Shown one piece after another: positions 41,357 through 49,751 of a stretch of 64,000 bases of DNA. Numbering within the stretch: position 1 is the first letter of the stretch; every line of letters begins with the position of its first letter. The stretch is from positions 39,529 to 103,528 of the forward strand of contig MFLB01000034.1 of the NCBI GenBank assembly GCA_001781445.1, given 5' to 3'. The stretch is from Candidatus Kaiserbacteria bacterium RIFCSPHIGHO2_01_FULL_58_22. GTDB taxonomy: Bacteria; Patescibacteriota; Minisyncoccia; Phycocordibacterales; UBA2100. Under the pieces are notes generated by a model, which worked only from the letters and a program-made list of their open reading frames with translations, made no database searches and was not told where the DNA came from. Both the position numbers and the translations under genes were made by a program.

Positions 41357-41791
41357 CTAGACCCGACGTGGTTTAGGCGGACGCGGGCCGTTGTGCGGCA
41401 CCGGGGTTTCGTCCGCGATGCGGGTTACCTCGATGCCCTTTCCCGCGAATCCGCGGAGCGCTGATTCGCGGCCCGCGCCGACTCCGCGGATGACGACGTC
41501 GACTTCCTTGACGCCGATGATCGCCGCCTTGTCGCCCACGAGCTCCCCCACTTTGGCGGCCGCGAACGGCGTGCCCTTCTTCGCTCCCGAAAATCCGAGC
41601 GCGCCGGAGGAAGACCATGCGACGGCGTTCCCCTCCTTGTCCGCGAGCAGGACCTTGGTGTTGTTGTAGGTCGCATGGATGTGGAGGGTTCCCGACAGGA
41701 TGTTTTTTTTCGCGACGCGGGCCAACGACCTCGACTTGAGCCCTTGGTCGACCGTACCGCCCGATTTGCGTATTATGCGCTTTTTTCCCAT
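41357..41791 (-). CDS. rpsK: 30S ribosomal protein S11
   Basis: 144 residues. GTLHIHATYNNTKVLLADKEGNAVAWSSSGALGFSGAKKGTPFAA and GVGAGRESALRGFAGKGIEV are diagnostic; the end NGPRPPKPRRV is near-invariant. ATG at 41791 preferred over an upstream extension to 41830. Confidence 0.96.
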   Translation of the reverse strand: MGKKRIIRKSGGTVDQGLKSRSLARVAKKNILSGTLHIHATYNNTKVLLADKEGNAVAWSSSGALGFSGAKKGTPFAAAKVGELVGDKAAIIGVKEVDVVIRGVGAGRESALRGFAGKGIEVTRIADETPVPHNGPRPPKPRRV

Positions 41792-41836
41792 GTTAGTTTT
41801 TCTTAACGAATGAAATGAGTTTAGAAACAACTTGCA

Positions 41837-41887
41837 CCCAGCCCCAGTTTTGGGTAAGTTTCAATTCATCAAAACTGGGGCTGGGTT
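41837..41887. promoter_or_regulatory. Long perfect stem-loop between rpsM and rpsK
   Basis: ACCCAGCCCCAGTTTT (41837-41852) pairs perfectly with 41872-41887, with a 19-nt loop. It lies inside the operon upstream of rpsK. It could be a ribosomal-protein autoregulatory site, an RNase III processing stem or a partial terminator. Confidence 0.6.
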
Positions 41888-41923
41888 AAGAATATGTAAT
41901 TCGCTTCGCTCATAACATCTTTT

Positions 41924-42304
41924 TTATGTTTTCTCCAACTTCCTGCGACCCGATGTCATCGTTTTTCGCACATTGCCGCGCACCGTGCGCGAGTTGGTCT
42001 TGGTGCGCTGGCCGCGAGCCGGCAATTTCTTCGCGTGCCGGACGCCGCGATGAGACTTGATGTCCTTGAGGCGCCGTATGTTGCCGCTCACCTCGCGGCG
42101 CAATTCCCCTTCTATCTTGTGCTTCTCGATCGCCTCCCGGAGCGCGGTCTCTTCCGATGCGGAAAGCTCGTTCGGACGCTTGCCGGGCTCTATGCCGAGC
42201 GTCGAGAGTACGGCGAGCGCGCGCGGCCTCCCCACGCCGTAGATCGAAGTAAGCGCTATCTCAAGACGCTTTGTATCCGGTATGGTTACTCCAGCTATTC
42301 GCAT
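41924..42304 (-). CDS. rpsM: 30S ribosomal protein S13
   Basis: 126 residues. MRIAGVTIPDTKRLEIALTSIYGVGRPRA, EGELRREVSGNIRRLKDIKSHRGVRHAKKLPARGQRTKTNSRT. Two bases downstream of rpmJ. Confidence 0.97.
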   Translation of the reverse strand: MRIAGVTIPDTKRLEIALTSIYGVGRPRALAVLSTLGIEPGKRPNELSASEETALREAIEKHKIEGELRREVSGNIRRLKDIKSHRGVRHAKKLPARGQRTKTNSRTVRGNVRKTMTSGRRKLEKT

Positions 42305-42306
42305 AG

Positions 42307-42420
42307 TTATCCTTGCCGTTGTTTATGCCGTGGATTACTGCACACAACCCAAACTCTTCCGCGGCGGCGTACGGTGCGGCAATGCGAGCATATCTTTTTG
42401 ACGGAAGCTTTGACCTTCAT
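42307..42420 (-). CDS. rpmJ: 50S ribosomal protein L36
   Basis: 37 residues. MKVKASVKKICSHCRTVRR is followed by GRVWVVCSNPRHKQRQG. The C-x2-C...C-x4-H zinc ribbon (C11, C14, C27, H32) is complete. It sits between infA and rpsM, the usual place. Confidence 0.96.
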   Translation of the reverse strand: MKVKASVKKICSHCRTVRRRGRVWVVCSNPRHKQRQG

Positions 42421-42444
42421 TGTTCTAATACAGCGTTATCCCGG

Positions 42445-42651
42445 CTATATCCTTCGAACGATACGGGCGCGTCCGCCGTACGGATCGAGCCGGATAGACA
42501 CCTTGTCTCCCACGAGCACTTTGATCCGGTGAAGCCGCATCTTTCCCGCCAGGTATGCGAGCGTGAGCTCGCCGCCCTCAAGCTTTACCCGGAAGAGGGT
42601 GTTGGGGAGAGCTTCTTCTATCACTCCCTCCACGACCTGCGGCTCTTGCAT
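42445..42651 (-). CDS. infA: Translation initiation factor IF-1
   Basis: 68 residues, OB fold: VVEGVIEEALPNTLFRVKLEGGELTLAYLAGKMRLHRIKVLVGDKVSI and DPYGGRARIVRRI. Start at 42651 by family length. Leads the rpmJ-rpsM operon. Confidence 0.95.
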   Translation of the reverse strand: MQEPQVVEGVIEEALPNTLFRVKLEGGELTLAYLAGKMRLHRIKVLVGDKVSIRLDPYGGRARIVRRI

Positions 42652-42697
42652 AACGTGCGGCGCAACAATAGCAGACGAGAGCGCGTGAGTCAATTTT

Positions 42698-44098
42698 TTA
42701 CGACGCGCTCGGTTCTTCGATCTTCACCTTGATATCCGAAGGGTCGGCCGGGAAGGAATTCTTCCAGAACGGCTCTATCCGCACGCGAGCCTCCTTGATG
42801 CCGGGGATATGTTCGACGATAGCCTTGAACGCGGCTTCGTCCCGTCCGGCGAGCGCTCCCGCCAGTTCGAGCGCGTCAACCTTCCACACGAGCTGTGCCG
42901 TGCCCTCTATGGTGAACTGGATGGGCGAATCCGCGCTCACGCTCTCGGCGGGCGTTTCGCGCGTAGCCGAAAGCGCTTCGGCGCCCTTCAGTATCACGCC
43001 GCCTTCCGCCTCGGCGGAGACGCTTTGAGCGACCAGGGATGCGAAATTGTCAGCGTCGAAGATGGGGAGTTCGACGCGCGCCTGCTCGCGTATCCTCGCT
43101 CCTCCGGCTTCCGCCGTTTGCGGCAGGCTCTCGAACGTTACCCGCGCGAGATCGGAAAATGCGAGCGCCGTCTCCGAATTCCGCGCCCGCGCCGTCTCCC
43201 GCACTTTTTCCTGCAGGCGCGCGCGGATCTCCGCGCGCGCCGCTTCGACCGCGCTTTTTTCGGCGGCGGGCCGCTCTCCCGCGAATCCTCCGCTCATCGC
43301 GCTCCCCGAGCGCGCGTATACCGAGGAAAACATGCCTGGAGTGGATTTCAATCCGGGAATGCCCCAGCGCGTGACGGGGCCGATGTTATAGGCTTCTCCG
43401 GGCGCGTCCGCGAACACGGTGACGGTTATTTCCCCGGGGGTCGCTCCTTTCTTCCCCGGAACGATGATTTCGGCGGGAGCGCGGAATATGAGTCCCTCCG
43501 GCGTCTCGAATCGCGTGTTCTTGATGAGCCGTACGCTCTGCGCCGAATATTCGTTGTATACGGTAATGGCGCCGCTCGCCTTCTCTTCCACACGTTCGAC
43601 GCCGCTCGCCGGAACGACCTGCGAATCCTCGACGACGCTCGTTTCGAGCGTGAACGCGAGCGTCCCGGTAGCGGCGAGCGCGGCCGGGTAGGCGACGAAG
43701 CGCGCGGTCTCGTCGAAACGGACGTTTTGGGAGCGGGGGATGACGGTTACGGTCGTCGGCCGGAATGCGACGAGCGCCATCGCGCCGAGCGCGAGAATGG
43801 CGAGTGCGGCGCCTCCCCACAGTGAATAGCGCCCCAAGCGCGGGCGCGGCGGAGGCACCGGAGCGCCTGGCTCCCGCACCTCGCCCGGCGCCATGCGCGG
43901 CTTCGGCCTCGACGAGGAAACCTGGATATTGCGTATCGAACGCTCCGGAGCCTCTCCCCCGCCCGGAGGCATTGGAGGCTCCGGCTCCTTCGGTAGAGTA
44001 GGCGGAGAAGGAAGTTCCTGTTGCGGGATTGCCTGCAGTGGGCGCGCCTCCGGAGAGCCGCTCGGCGGCGTGATGTCCTGAAAATAATCCTTAGCCAT
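42698..44098 (-). CDS. Membrane-anchored baseplate-J-like protein
   Basis: 466 residues. A Pro-rich cytoplasmic N terminus (~1-90) is followed by one TM helix (~91-113). The large extracytoplasmic region contains ASGAITVYNEYSAQSVRLIKNTRF, GATPGEITVTVFADAPGEAYNIGP (baseplate-J-like pattern) and a C-terminal part with DADNFASLVAQ. CPR genomes carry such proteins with unknown role. It follows a PilM/FtsA-like gene in the same direction, suggesting a trans-envelope complex. Confidence 0.75.
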   Translation of the reverse strand: MAKDYFQDITPPSGSPEARPLQAIPQQELPSPPTLPKEPEPPMPPGGGEAPERSIRNIQVSSSRPKPRMAPGEVREPGAPVPPPRPRLGRYSLWGGAALAILALGAMALVAFRPTTVTVIPRSQNVRFDETARFVAYPAALAATGTLAFTLETSVVEDSQVVPASGVERVEEKASGAITVYNEYSAQSVRLIKNTRFETPEGLIFRAPAEIIVPGKKGATPGEITVTVFADAPGEAYNIGPVTRWGIPGLKSTPGMFSSVYARSGSAMSGGFAGERPAAEKSAVEAARAEIRARLQEKVRETARARNSETALAFSDLARVTFESLPQTAEAGGARIREQARVELPIFDADNFASLVAQSVSAEAEGGVILKGAEALSATRETPAESVSADSPIQFTIEGTAQLVWKVDALELAGALAGRDEAAFKAIVEHIPGIKEARVRIEPFWKNSFPADPSDIKVKIEEPSAS

Positions 44099-44102
44099 AG
44101 AA

Positions 44103-44195
44103 AACAACGTGTAGCGTTCAGCGTTAAGCGATTAGTAAATCCATTTACAATTGTTCAGTATATACCCTATACGCTACTCGCTATACCCTAGTTGC
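44103..44195. repeat. Junction repeat R7 (CGTTAAGCG / CTATACGCTACTCG type)
   Basis: Words GTAGCGTTCAGCGTTAAGCG and CTATACGCTACTCGCTATAC flank an AT-rich centre and are partly complementary. Lies between the PilM-like gene and the baseplate-J-like gene. Confidence 0.5.
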
Positions 44196-44199
44196 TTCT

Positions 44200-45369
44200 T
44201 CATGTGGATTGCTCTTCTGCGGGGATAAGCGCGCACGCGACGGAGAGCGCGGGATCGGGGTTGACGCCGCTTTCGAGCGAGAGCGAATGCGCAAGATCCT
44301 TCTGGGCGGACAATATGCCGGGAGAGAAGGGCCGCGTCGTTATCGTGAAAGGCGCAAAATCGATGCGGGAAAAGAACTGTACGAGCCATTCGGAGAGATC
44401 GGCGGGGGCGAGGAGGATGAGCGAATCGGGAAGCCGGCGCGCGGCGGAGATACCTGCCATCGCGTCTCCGAATATCTTCACCAGTTCGGGTTCGGCGCGC
44501 GCGATCGCCTCCTTGATGGCCTGGCAACTCTCCGTTTCGCATTCGCCCCGCGAGAGCATGCGTATCAGGGCGAGAGTCTCTTCGGGCATCTTGTCTCCCG
44601 CGATGCGCTTGACGATGGAACTGGTCCCTTCCGGCACGTATGCGATCTCGGCGACCGCGCCTCTCCGAACGGCTATGAGGCTCGTCGCACGCGAGGTCGT
44701 CTCTACGATGAGGCAGTGCTCCCGCAAAAGGCCGTTCTCCCGCAGGACCGCGAGGAGCGCGCGGGCGCCGGAGCGGAGGGTCGGCGGCGGGCAGGCGAAT
44801 GTTTTTACGAGCGTTTCCGAAATGCCCGCGCGGATCGCCGGATCGCATTCGCTCAAGAGCGCGACGACGGCGATGTGCCGCGCGGGCTTTCCTTCGGGTT
44901 TCGCCGTCTGGTAGCCGTTGAGTTCGATCCTGACCACGCTCGCGTCGAGTATCTTCGCGTGATCGAGCTTCGTATCCGCGGCGAGCGCCTGTCTCGCGGC
45001 CGCCGATATCGCGGCGTCGTCGACGAGCGCGCCTTCCGGAAGCTCGGCTTCGGCGCGCGCCGCGACCGAGCGCGTCCAGGGCGCGCGCACGATCGCATAG
45101 GCGGCCGAGACATGAGGGCTTGGCTTCTCGGTTCTTCTCGCGTAGGCGGCGAGGGCTTTTTGCGCGGCTTCCTCGAGGCGCGCTATGACGCCCGAGGCGT
45201 TCGCCTCGCTGGAGCGCTCTTCTGGCGGAAGCGTCGCGCGCTCGGCGGCAAGAACGCGCACGGGACCCTTCGCGGGTGCCTCGATGATCGCGACGCCCGC
45301 GCCCTCGCCGCCGATATCAGCGACCGCGATCGCCTTTCCGCGCCGTTTCCCCAAGAGACCTTTGAGCAT
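44200..45369 (-). CDS. Actin-fold ATPase-like protein (PilM/FtsA-like)
   Basis: 389 residues. AIAVADIGGEGAGVAIIE resembles the phosphate-1 strand of actin-fold proteins. HVSAAYAIVRAPWTR, HCLIVETTSRATSLIAVRRGAVAEIAYVPEG and a later SLSLESGVNPDPALSVACAL are consistent with the SHS2/PilM-FtsA group. Lysines and glycines of the ATP site are less clear, so enzymatic activity is uncertain. ATG 45369 follows TATACT by 8 nt; a GTG at 45372 is possible. Confidence 0.6.
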   Translation of the reverse strand: MLKGLLGKRRGKAIAVADIGGEGAGVAIIEAPAKGPVRVLAAERATLPPEERSSEANASGVIARLEEAAQKALAAYARRTEKPSPHVSAAYAIVRAPWTRSVAARAEAELPEGALVDDAAISAAARQALAADTKLDHAKILDASVVRIELNGYQTAKPEGKPARHIAVVALLSECDPAIRAGISETLVKTFACPPPTLRSGARALLAVLRENGLLREHCLIVETTSRATSLIAVRRGAVAEIAYVPEGTSSIVKRIAGDKMPEETLALIRMLSRGECETESCQAIKEAIARAEPELVKIFGDAMAGISAARRLPDSLILLAPADLSEWLVQFFSRIDFAPFTITTRPFSPGILSAQKDLAHSLSLESGVNPDPALSVACALIPAEEQST

Positions 45370-45377
45370 CACCGATC

Positions 45378-45383
45378 AGTATA
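45378..45383 (-). promoter_or_regulatory. -10 element TATACT, 8 nt before the PilM-like start
   Basis: Minus-strand TATACT-GATCGGTG-ATG. Confidence 0.45.
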
Positions 45384-45388
45384 CCGAG

Positions 45389-45475
45389 AACGGCGAACAG
45401 TGAACAGTGAACAGCAGGGACAGGGAAAAATTACTTTGCATTTTCTATTCTCTGTTTTCTGTCAGCTGTTTACTG
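45389..45475. repeat. Junction repeat R8 (ACAGT/ACTGT type)
   Basis: Left arm GGCGAACAGTGAACAGTGAA, right arm TTCTCTGTTTTCTGTCAGC; imperfect hairpin. It includes the alaS stop codon. Confidence 0.6.
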
Positions 45476-47398
45476 GAGAACGGCCTTGATGCGGCGGATG
45501 CCGGATGCGACCGCTTCTTCTTTTTGTATCTTGAACGCGCCGCTTTTGCCGATCTCGGCGGTATTGCTCACGTGCGGGCCGCCGCAGAATTCGATGGAAA
45601 AGGCTTTCTCGAGCGGGCCGATGGAATAGACCGACACGCGCTCCGGGTACTTCGCGCCGAACTCCCGTTCCGCACCGAGCTTCTCCGCCTCGTCCTTCGC
45701 CATTTCGGTTCGGACGACCGGTATGCCCTCCTCCATCTTTTCGTTCACGATGCGCTCCACTTCCGCGAGTTCCTCCTTCGTCATCTTCTCGCCGTGAGAG
45801 AAGTCTATCCGCAGGCGCTCTTGCGTGATGTTCGAGCCGCGTTGCTTCACGTGTTTACCAAGAACTTGCCGAAGGGCGGCCAACAGCAAGTGATGCGCGG
45901 TGTGGAGGCGCGTCGTCTTTTCCGAAGTATCGGCGAGTCCGCCCTTGAATTTTTGCTCAATGCCGGCACGCGAGACGTCCTGATGTTTTTTGATTAGGTC
46001 TTTGAAGCCGTTCTCATCGACGGAGATATCCCTCTCTTCCGCCAGTTCTTTTGTCATTTCGAACGGGAAACCGTACGTTGTAAAGAGCAGGAACGCTTGT
46101 TCGGCAGAGATAAACCCACGAGGCGTCGCCTCGTGGGTTGCGATACGCTCGAATTCTTTCACCCCCTTTTCGAGCGTCTGCGCAAACCGCACTTCCTCTT
46201 TTCGTATCGTCCCCGTTATCTCTTCGTACGCATGCTCGCCGTCGAGCTCCGGATACGCCTCTTTGTATTTCTCGATGGTAACGATCGCCGCGCGCACGAG
46301 CATACTGTCTTCTTTGTCTTTGTCGCCGACGGAGAGCTTCATCGCGTGCTGGGCCGCGCGGCGAATGAGGCGGCGCGCGACATATCCGCGCTCGGTGTTG
46401 GACGGCCGCACGCCGTCGCCGAGCATGAAGACGGCGGCCCGCACGTGGTCGGCGACGATGCGGAAGGAGCGCGTATAGCGGCTGTCGTCGTACGCCTTGC
46501 GGGAGAAATGCTCGATGAGTGCGATGATCTCGGCGAACGCGTCGATGAGGAAGACGTCGGGTTCGTCGTGCGCCGCGGCGGCGATGCGCTCCAATCCCCC
46601 GCCGAAATCCACGTTCTGTTTCGGCAAATGCCCGAACGAACCGTCGTGCCGCTTCAGGTACTGCATGAAAACGGAATTCCCTATCTCAAGAAAACGACCG
46701 CAGTCGCAATTCGGGTGACATTCCGCCCCGAATTTCGGATCGTGGGCCACTTGTGATGAGTCCGTCGCCCCAAAGTCGTAAAACACTTCCGAATCGGGAC
46801 CGCCCGGCTCTCCCGGCGGCATGTTCTCCGGCTCTCCCGCGCGGCTCCACCAGTTTTTCGCCGCGTCGTAGTAGAAAATGCGCCCATTCCTCATGCCTTT
46901 TCGCGCGGCATCCTCCTGCGACCCTAGTTCGACTTCTTCCGCCTCTATCCCCTTGTGCGCGAAAAGCTCTTTCCAGAGGGCGGCGGATTCGATGTCGCGC
47001 GGCAAGCCCAATTTCTCGTCGCCGATGAAGGCCGTTACGTACAGATTGCGGGGATTGAGCCCGATCTCATCGGTGAGAAATTCGAAGAACCATCGTAACT
47101 GCTCTTTCTTGAAGTAGTCGCCAAGCGACCAATTGCCGAGCATCTCGAAGAACGTCGTATGGCGGTTGTCCCCCACTTCCTCGATATCCTCGGCGCGAAA
47201 ACACTTTTGACTGTTCGCGAGGCGCGCGCCGTGCGGATGTTCTTTTCCCAAAAGGTACGGGATGAGCGGCTGCATGCCGCTTCCGGTGAAGAGCGTCGTC
47301 GGGTCGTTCAGCGGCACGAGCGAGGCCGAGGGTATCACTGTGTGCCCGCGTTTCTCGAAAAATTCGAGATATTTGGTCCGTATCTCGTTGATAGTCAT
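45470..47398 (-). CDS. alaS: Alanyl-tRNA synthetase, lacking the C-Ala domain
   Basis: 642 residues, against ~870 in most bacteria. Class-II catalytic domain (FFEKRGHTVIPSASLVP, GNRHTTFFEMLGNWSLGDYFK written with D for the usual G, GGGLERIAA) and editing domain (TAHHLLLAALRQVLG, DFSHGEKMT, CGGPHVSNT with the zinc Cys/His) are present; the DHHA1/C-Ala region is absent. A 27-bp palindrome at 46113-46139 encodes an extra segment around residues 420-429. TATACT lies 10 nt before the ATG. Confidence 0.94.
   Translation of the reverse strand: MTINEIRTKYLEFFEKRGHTVIPSASLVPLNDPTTLFTGSGMQPLIPYLLGKEHPHGARLANSQKCFRAEDIEEVGDNRHTTFFEMLGNWSLGDYFKKEQLRWFFEFLTDEIGLNPRNLYVTAFIGDEKLGLPRDIESAALWKELFAHKGIEAEEVELGSQEDAARKGMRNGRIFYYDAAKNWWSRAGEPENMPPGEPGGPDSEVFYDFGATDSSQVAHDPKFGAECHPNCDCGRFLEIGNSVFMQYLKRHDGSFGHLPKQNVDFGGGLERIAAAAHDEPDVFLIDAFAEIIALIEHFSRKAYDDSRYTRSFRIVADHVRAAVFMLGDGVRPSNTERGYVARRLIRRAAQHAMKLSVGDKDKEDSMLVRAAIVTIEKYKEAYPELDGEHAYEEITGTIRKEEVRFAQTLEKGVKEFERIATHEATPRGFISAEQAFLLFTTYGFPFEMTKELAEERDISVDENGFKDLIKKHQDVSRAGIEQKFKGGLADTSEKTTRLHTAHHLLLAALRQVLGKHVKQRGSNITQERLRIDFSHGEKMTKEELAEVERIVNEKMEEGIPVVRTEMAKDEAEKLGAEREFGAKYPERVSVYSIGPLEKAFSIEFCGGPHVSNTAEIGKSGAFKIQKEEAVASGIRRIKAVLQ
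46113..46139. repeat. Palindrome inside the alaS coding region
   Basis: AACCCACGAGGC and GCCTCGTGGGTT, 12-bp perfect arms with loop GTC, in frame. The encoded peptide (about HEATPRGFI) sits in a linker between catalytic-domain parts. Confidence 0.65.
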
Positions 47399-47408
47399 TG
47401 CAAATGAG

Positions 47409-47414
47409 AGTATA
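47409..47414 (-). promoter_or_regulatory. -10 element TATACT, 10 nt before alaS
   Basis: Minus-strand TATACT followed by ten bases and ATG. Confidence 0.45.
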
Positions 47415-47445
47415 GCGATTTTTTACAAAAAGGAAGCGTCTTCGT

Positions 47446-47871
47446 TTATCTCCTTCTTCGCATTCGTTTGAGAAATTGCGCGGGCTGGATGATCGGAATA
47501 TCGGAGAAAGTCTTTAGCTTGAGGAGATGTCTATCGCCGGAAATAATGAACTCCGCGCCCGCGACAAGAGCGCACGCAAGAAAGATGTCGTCCGATGGGT
47601 CTGAAACAACTTGAGGGCGTGGAAAGCCGATTGACGGGTACGACTCCGCTATTTCGACGAACTCATCGATTATGTGCGAGGGTGTTCGCCGGATTTTCTG
47701 AAGACGACTCGCGAATTTCGAATATGCGAGCACGCTCTCAAATTCTTGAAGAATTTCCTTATTCACGCAAATCGCGAGCTTTCCTTCCTTGGCAAGAAAG
47801 AATATCTCTGCAGGAGCCCCGCGCCAAAGAAATGCGGAAATAAGAACATTAGTGTCAAGAATCACCCGCAT
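47446..47871 (-). CDS. PIN-domain toxin (VapC-like)
   Basis: 141 residues. ILDTNVLISAFLWRG (Asp), LQEFESVLA (Glu), SDPSDDIFLACALVAGAEFIISGDRHLL (Asp, Asp) keep the acidic cluster of PIN ribonucleases. Encoded 3 bp after an AbrB-type antitoxin. The C terminus is very basic (KRMRRRR). Confidence 0.88.
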   Translation of the reverse strand: MRVILDTNVLISAFLWRGAPAEIFFLAKEGKLAICVNKEILQEFESVLAYSKFASRLQKIRRTPSHIIDEFVEIAESYPSIGFPRPQVVSDPSDDIFLACALVAGAEFIISGDRHLLKLKTFSDIPIIQPAQFLKRMRRRR

Positions 47872-47874
47872 GGG

Positions 47875-48120
47875 CTATCCTTTCTTTCTGCGAACTTGCC
47901 GCGCTCGCGCAATGGCTTTCTCGACATCCGCTTTCGAGACACCCTTTGCTAGCGGTCGCATCTTTTCCCAACTCTCCCAAAAGGGACTAGCTCGCATTTT
48001 CTTAAGGACGACGGTGTCCGGTGATATGCGAGCGACGATCTTTGCGTCTTTCCACGCCTTGTGCAGTTCCTTGGGCAATTGGATTGCACCGTTCTTCACT
48101 GTGAGTGTCGCGGTCGTCAT
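47875..48120 (-). CDS. AbrB/MazE-type antitoxin
   Basis: 81 residues. TLTVKNGAIQLPKELHKAWKD is a swapped-hairpin AbrB DNA-binding fold. The C-terminal helix (SKADVEKAIARARQVRR) would wrap the toxin. Start at 48120 fits TACACT 6 nt upstream; the frame extends further up without support. Partner of the PIN toxin. Confidence 0.85.
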   Translation of the reverse strand: MTTATLTVKNGAIQLPKELHKAWKDAKIVARISPDTVVLKKMRASPFWESWEKMRPLAKGVSKADVEKAIARARQVRRKKG

Positions 48121-48126
48121 ATGTAT

Positions 48127-48132
48127 AGTGTA
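48127..48132 (-). promoter_or_regulatory. -10 element TACACT, 6 nt before the antitoxin
   Basis: Minus-strand TACACT-ATACAT-ATG. Confidence 0.45.
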
Positions 48133-48213
48133 GCACGTTGATGCGCAATGCTCAAAGGAAAGTTCAGCATTGTAATACCAACGTAATCGATTGCCGTAAG
48201 ACAGGCGGGGCGA

Positions 48214-48219
48214 TACTAT
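48214..48219 (+). promoter_or_regulatory. -10 element TACTAT, 6 nt before the M16 peptidase
   Basis: TACTAT-ACCCGG-ATG on the plus strand. Confidence 0.4.
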
Positions 48220-48225
48220 ACCCGG

Positions 48226-49494
48226 ATGCAATACAACGTCCACACACTCCCAAACGGTCTGCGCGTCGTGCTCGCGCCGATGCCGGGCAATTCGACGGCG
48301 GTCATCGTGATGAGCGGCACAGGCTCGCGCTACGAAGACAAGCGCGAGAACGGCCTCGCCCACTTCCTAGAGCACATGTTCTTCAAAGGCACTAGAAGGC
48401 GACCGAGCGCGAAGGCTATCAGCGAGGAATTGGATGCGCTCGGCGCCGTCTACAATGCTTTTACCGCGAAGGAGCGCACCGCATATTTTGCCAAGGTCTC
48501 AAAGCAATACCTCGACACCGCGCTCGACGTTATCTCCGACATTTTTCTCAATTCCAAACTACCGGAGAAAGAGATAACGAAAGAACGGGGCGCGATCATC
48601 CAAGAGGTAGATATGTACGAGGATATGCCGATGCGCACGGTGGACAACGTGTTCGACGAACTGCTTTTCGGCGCGGAGCACCCGCTCGGCCGCACGATAC
48701 TGGGCCCGAAGGAAAATATCAGGAGCTTCACGCGCAAGGACTTCTCCGCGTATATGAAACGCAACTACACGCCTTTGAACACGGTTGTCTGCATCACTGG
48801 GGCTTTCGATGAAAAGAAAGTGCTCGCGAAGGTACGGAAAGAGTTCGGTATTCTTCCGCATGGCAATCCGCCGAGTTGCATCACGTTCGCTTCCGAACAG
48901 AATGCGCCACGCATCGCGATAAAGGAGAAGAAGACCGACCAAACGCACTTTATCCTCGGCGTTCCCGCCTATCCATATCTCCATAAAGACGAGTTCGCCC
49001 TTGCGGTGCTCTCCACTATCCTCGGCGGCGGGATGTCGAGCAGGCTCTTCCTCGAAGTGCGCGAGAAGCGCGGCCTTGCCTATTCCGTCCACTCATGGGT
49101 GGAGCGCTATCCCGACACCGGCTACCTCGCGGTGCAGGCGGGCGTGGAGCATGGGAAGCTGGAGAAGACGGTACAGACGATACTCGCGGAGTTCAAAAAG
49201 ATAAAGAAGACGAACGTATCGAAGCAAGAGCTTGAAAAAGCTAAGAACTACATCAAAGGCACGCTCACGCTCTCGCTTGAAACGAGCGACGAGATAGCTG
49301 GCCACGCGGCGACCTCGATGATAAATCTCGGCCGCGTCCGCTCGCTCGATGAAATTCTTAAAGGCGTTGATGCCGTCTCCGCCGCAGATGTCGCGCGCGT
49401 CGCCCGCGACCTGCTTCGAACCGACAAACTCAACCTCGCCATCATCGGCCCGCATGTAGATAAGGAAAAATTCGCGTCGCTTCTGCGCGTATAA
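48226..49494 (+). CDS. M16 family zinc metallopeptidase
   Basis: 422 residues, pitrilysin/processing-peptidase family. GLAHFLEHMFFKGT carries the inverted HxxEH zinc motif; the third ligand Glu is in ERGAIIQEVDMYEDMP. The C-terminal half shows LGGGMSSRLFLEVREKRGLAYSVHSWVE. Cytoplasmic or cell-surface processing of peptides; substrate unknown. No signal peptide. Confidence 0.93.
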   Translation: MQYNVHTLPNGLRVVLAPMPGNSTAVIVMSGTGSRYEDKRENGLAHFLEHMFFKGTRRRPSAKAISEELDALGAVYNAFTAKERTAYFAKVSKQYLDTALDVISDIFLNSKLPEKEITKERGAIIQEVDMYEDMPMRTVDNVFDELLFGAEHPLGRTILGPKENIRSFTRKDFSAYMKRNYTPLNTVVCITGAFDEKKVLAKVRKEFGILPHGNPPSCITFASEQNAPRIAIKEKKTDQTHFILGVPAYPYLHKDEFALAVLSTILGGGMSSRLFLEVREKRGLAYSVHSWVERYPDTGYLAVQAGVEHGKLEKTVQTILAEFKKIKKTNVSKQELEKAKNYIKGTLTLSLETSDEIAGHAATSMINLGRVRSLDEILKGVDAVSAADVARVARDLLRTDKLNLAIIGPHVDKEKFASLLRV

Positions 49495-49713
49495 AATACA
49501 CGGGAATTTCTTTGTATCACTCCTCTTCCCGCTCCGGAATTCTCGGTAATCTCTTTGCGGTGTTTAACTTTGTCTTGAAATCTTGGAAATTTTTCAATGC
49601 GTCCACGACGTTACCTCTGAGTCTGCGGCCGCTCATCATTAGATATTTTAGATACTTCTCAACACCTGAAAATCCTTGCCTGCCTGTGCGTCGCACGAAG
49701 ACAGGCGGAGTTG
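49495..49713. other. Gap after the M16 gene with possible decayed ORF and left direct repeat
   Basis: On the minus strand 49517-49729 is open for 70 codons, including MSGRRLRGNVVDALKNFQDF, which looks protein-like but matches nothing I know. CTCAACACCTGAAAATCCTTGC at 49658-49679 recurs exactly at 50253-50274, on the other side of the toxin-antitoxin pair. The minus-strand reading KDFQVLRSI here resembles the UDG C terminus KDFQILKSI, hinting at a duplicated gene end. Confidence 0.4.
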
Positions 49714-49744
49714 TTGACGGCCTTATCATCCGATGTGATATAAT
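49714..49744 (+). promoter_or_regulatory. Promoter of the second toxin-antitoxin module
   Basis: TTGACG (49714-49719), 19-bp spacer, extended -10 TGATATAAT with TATAAT at 49739-49744, then 7 nt to the ATG at 49752. Confidence 0.6.
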
Positions 49745-49751
49745 GAATATT

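Noticed and set aside
42698..44098. Baseplate-J-like protein as evidence of a prophage
   Set aside because: No other tail, capsid or phage regulatory genes; membrane anchor and Pro-rich arm do not fit a virion protein.
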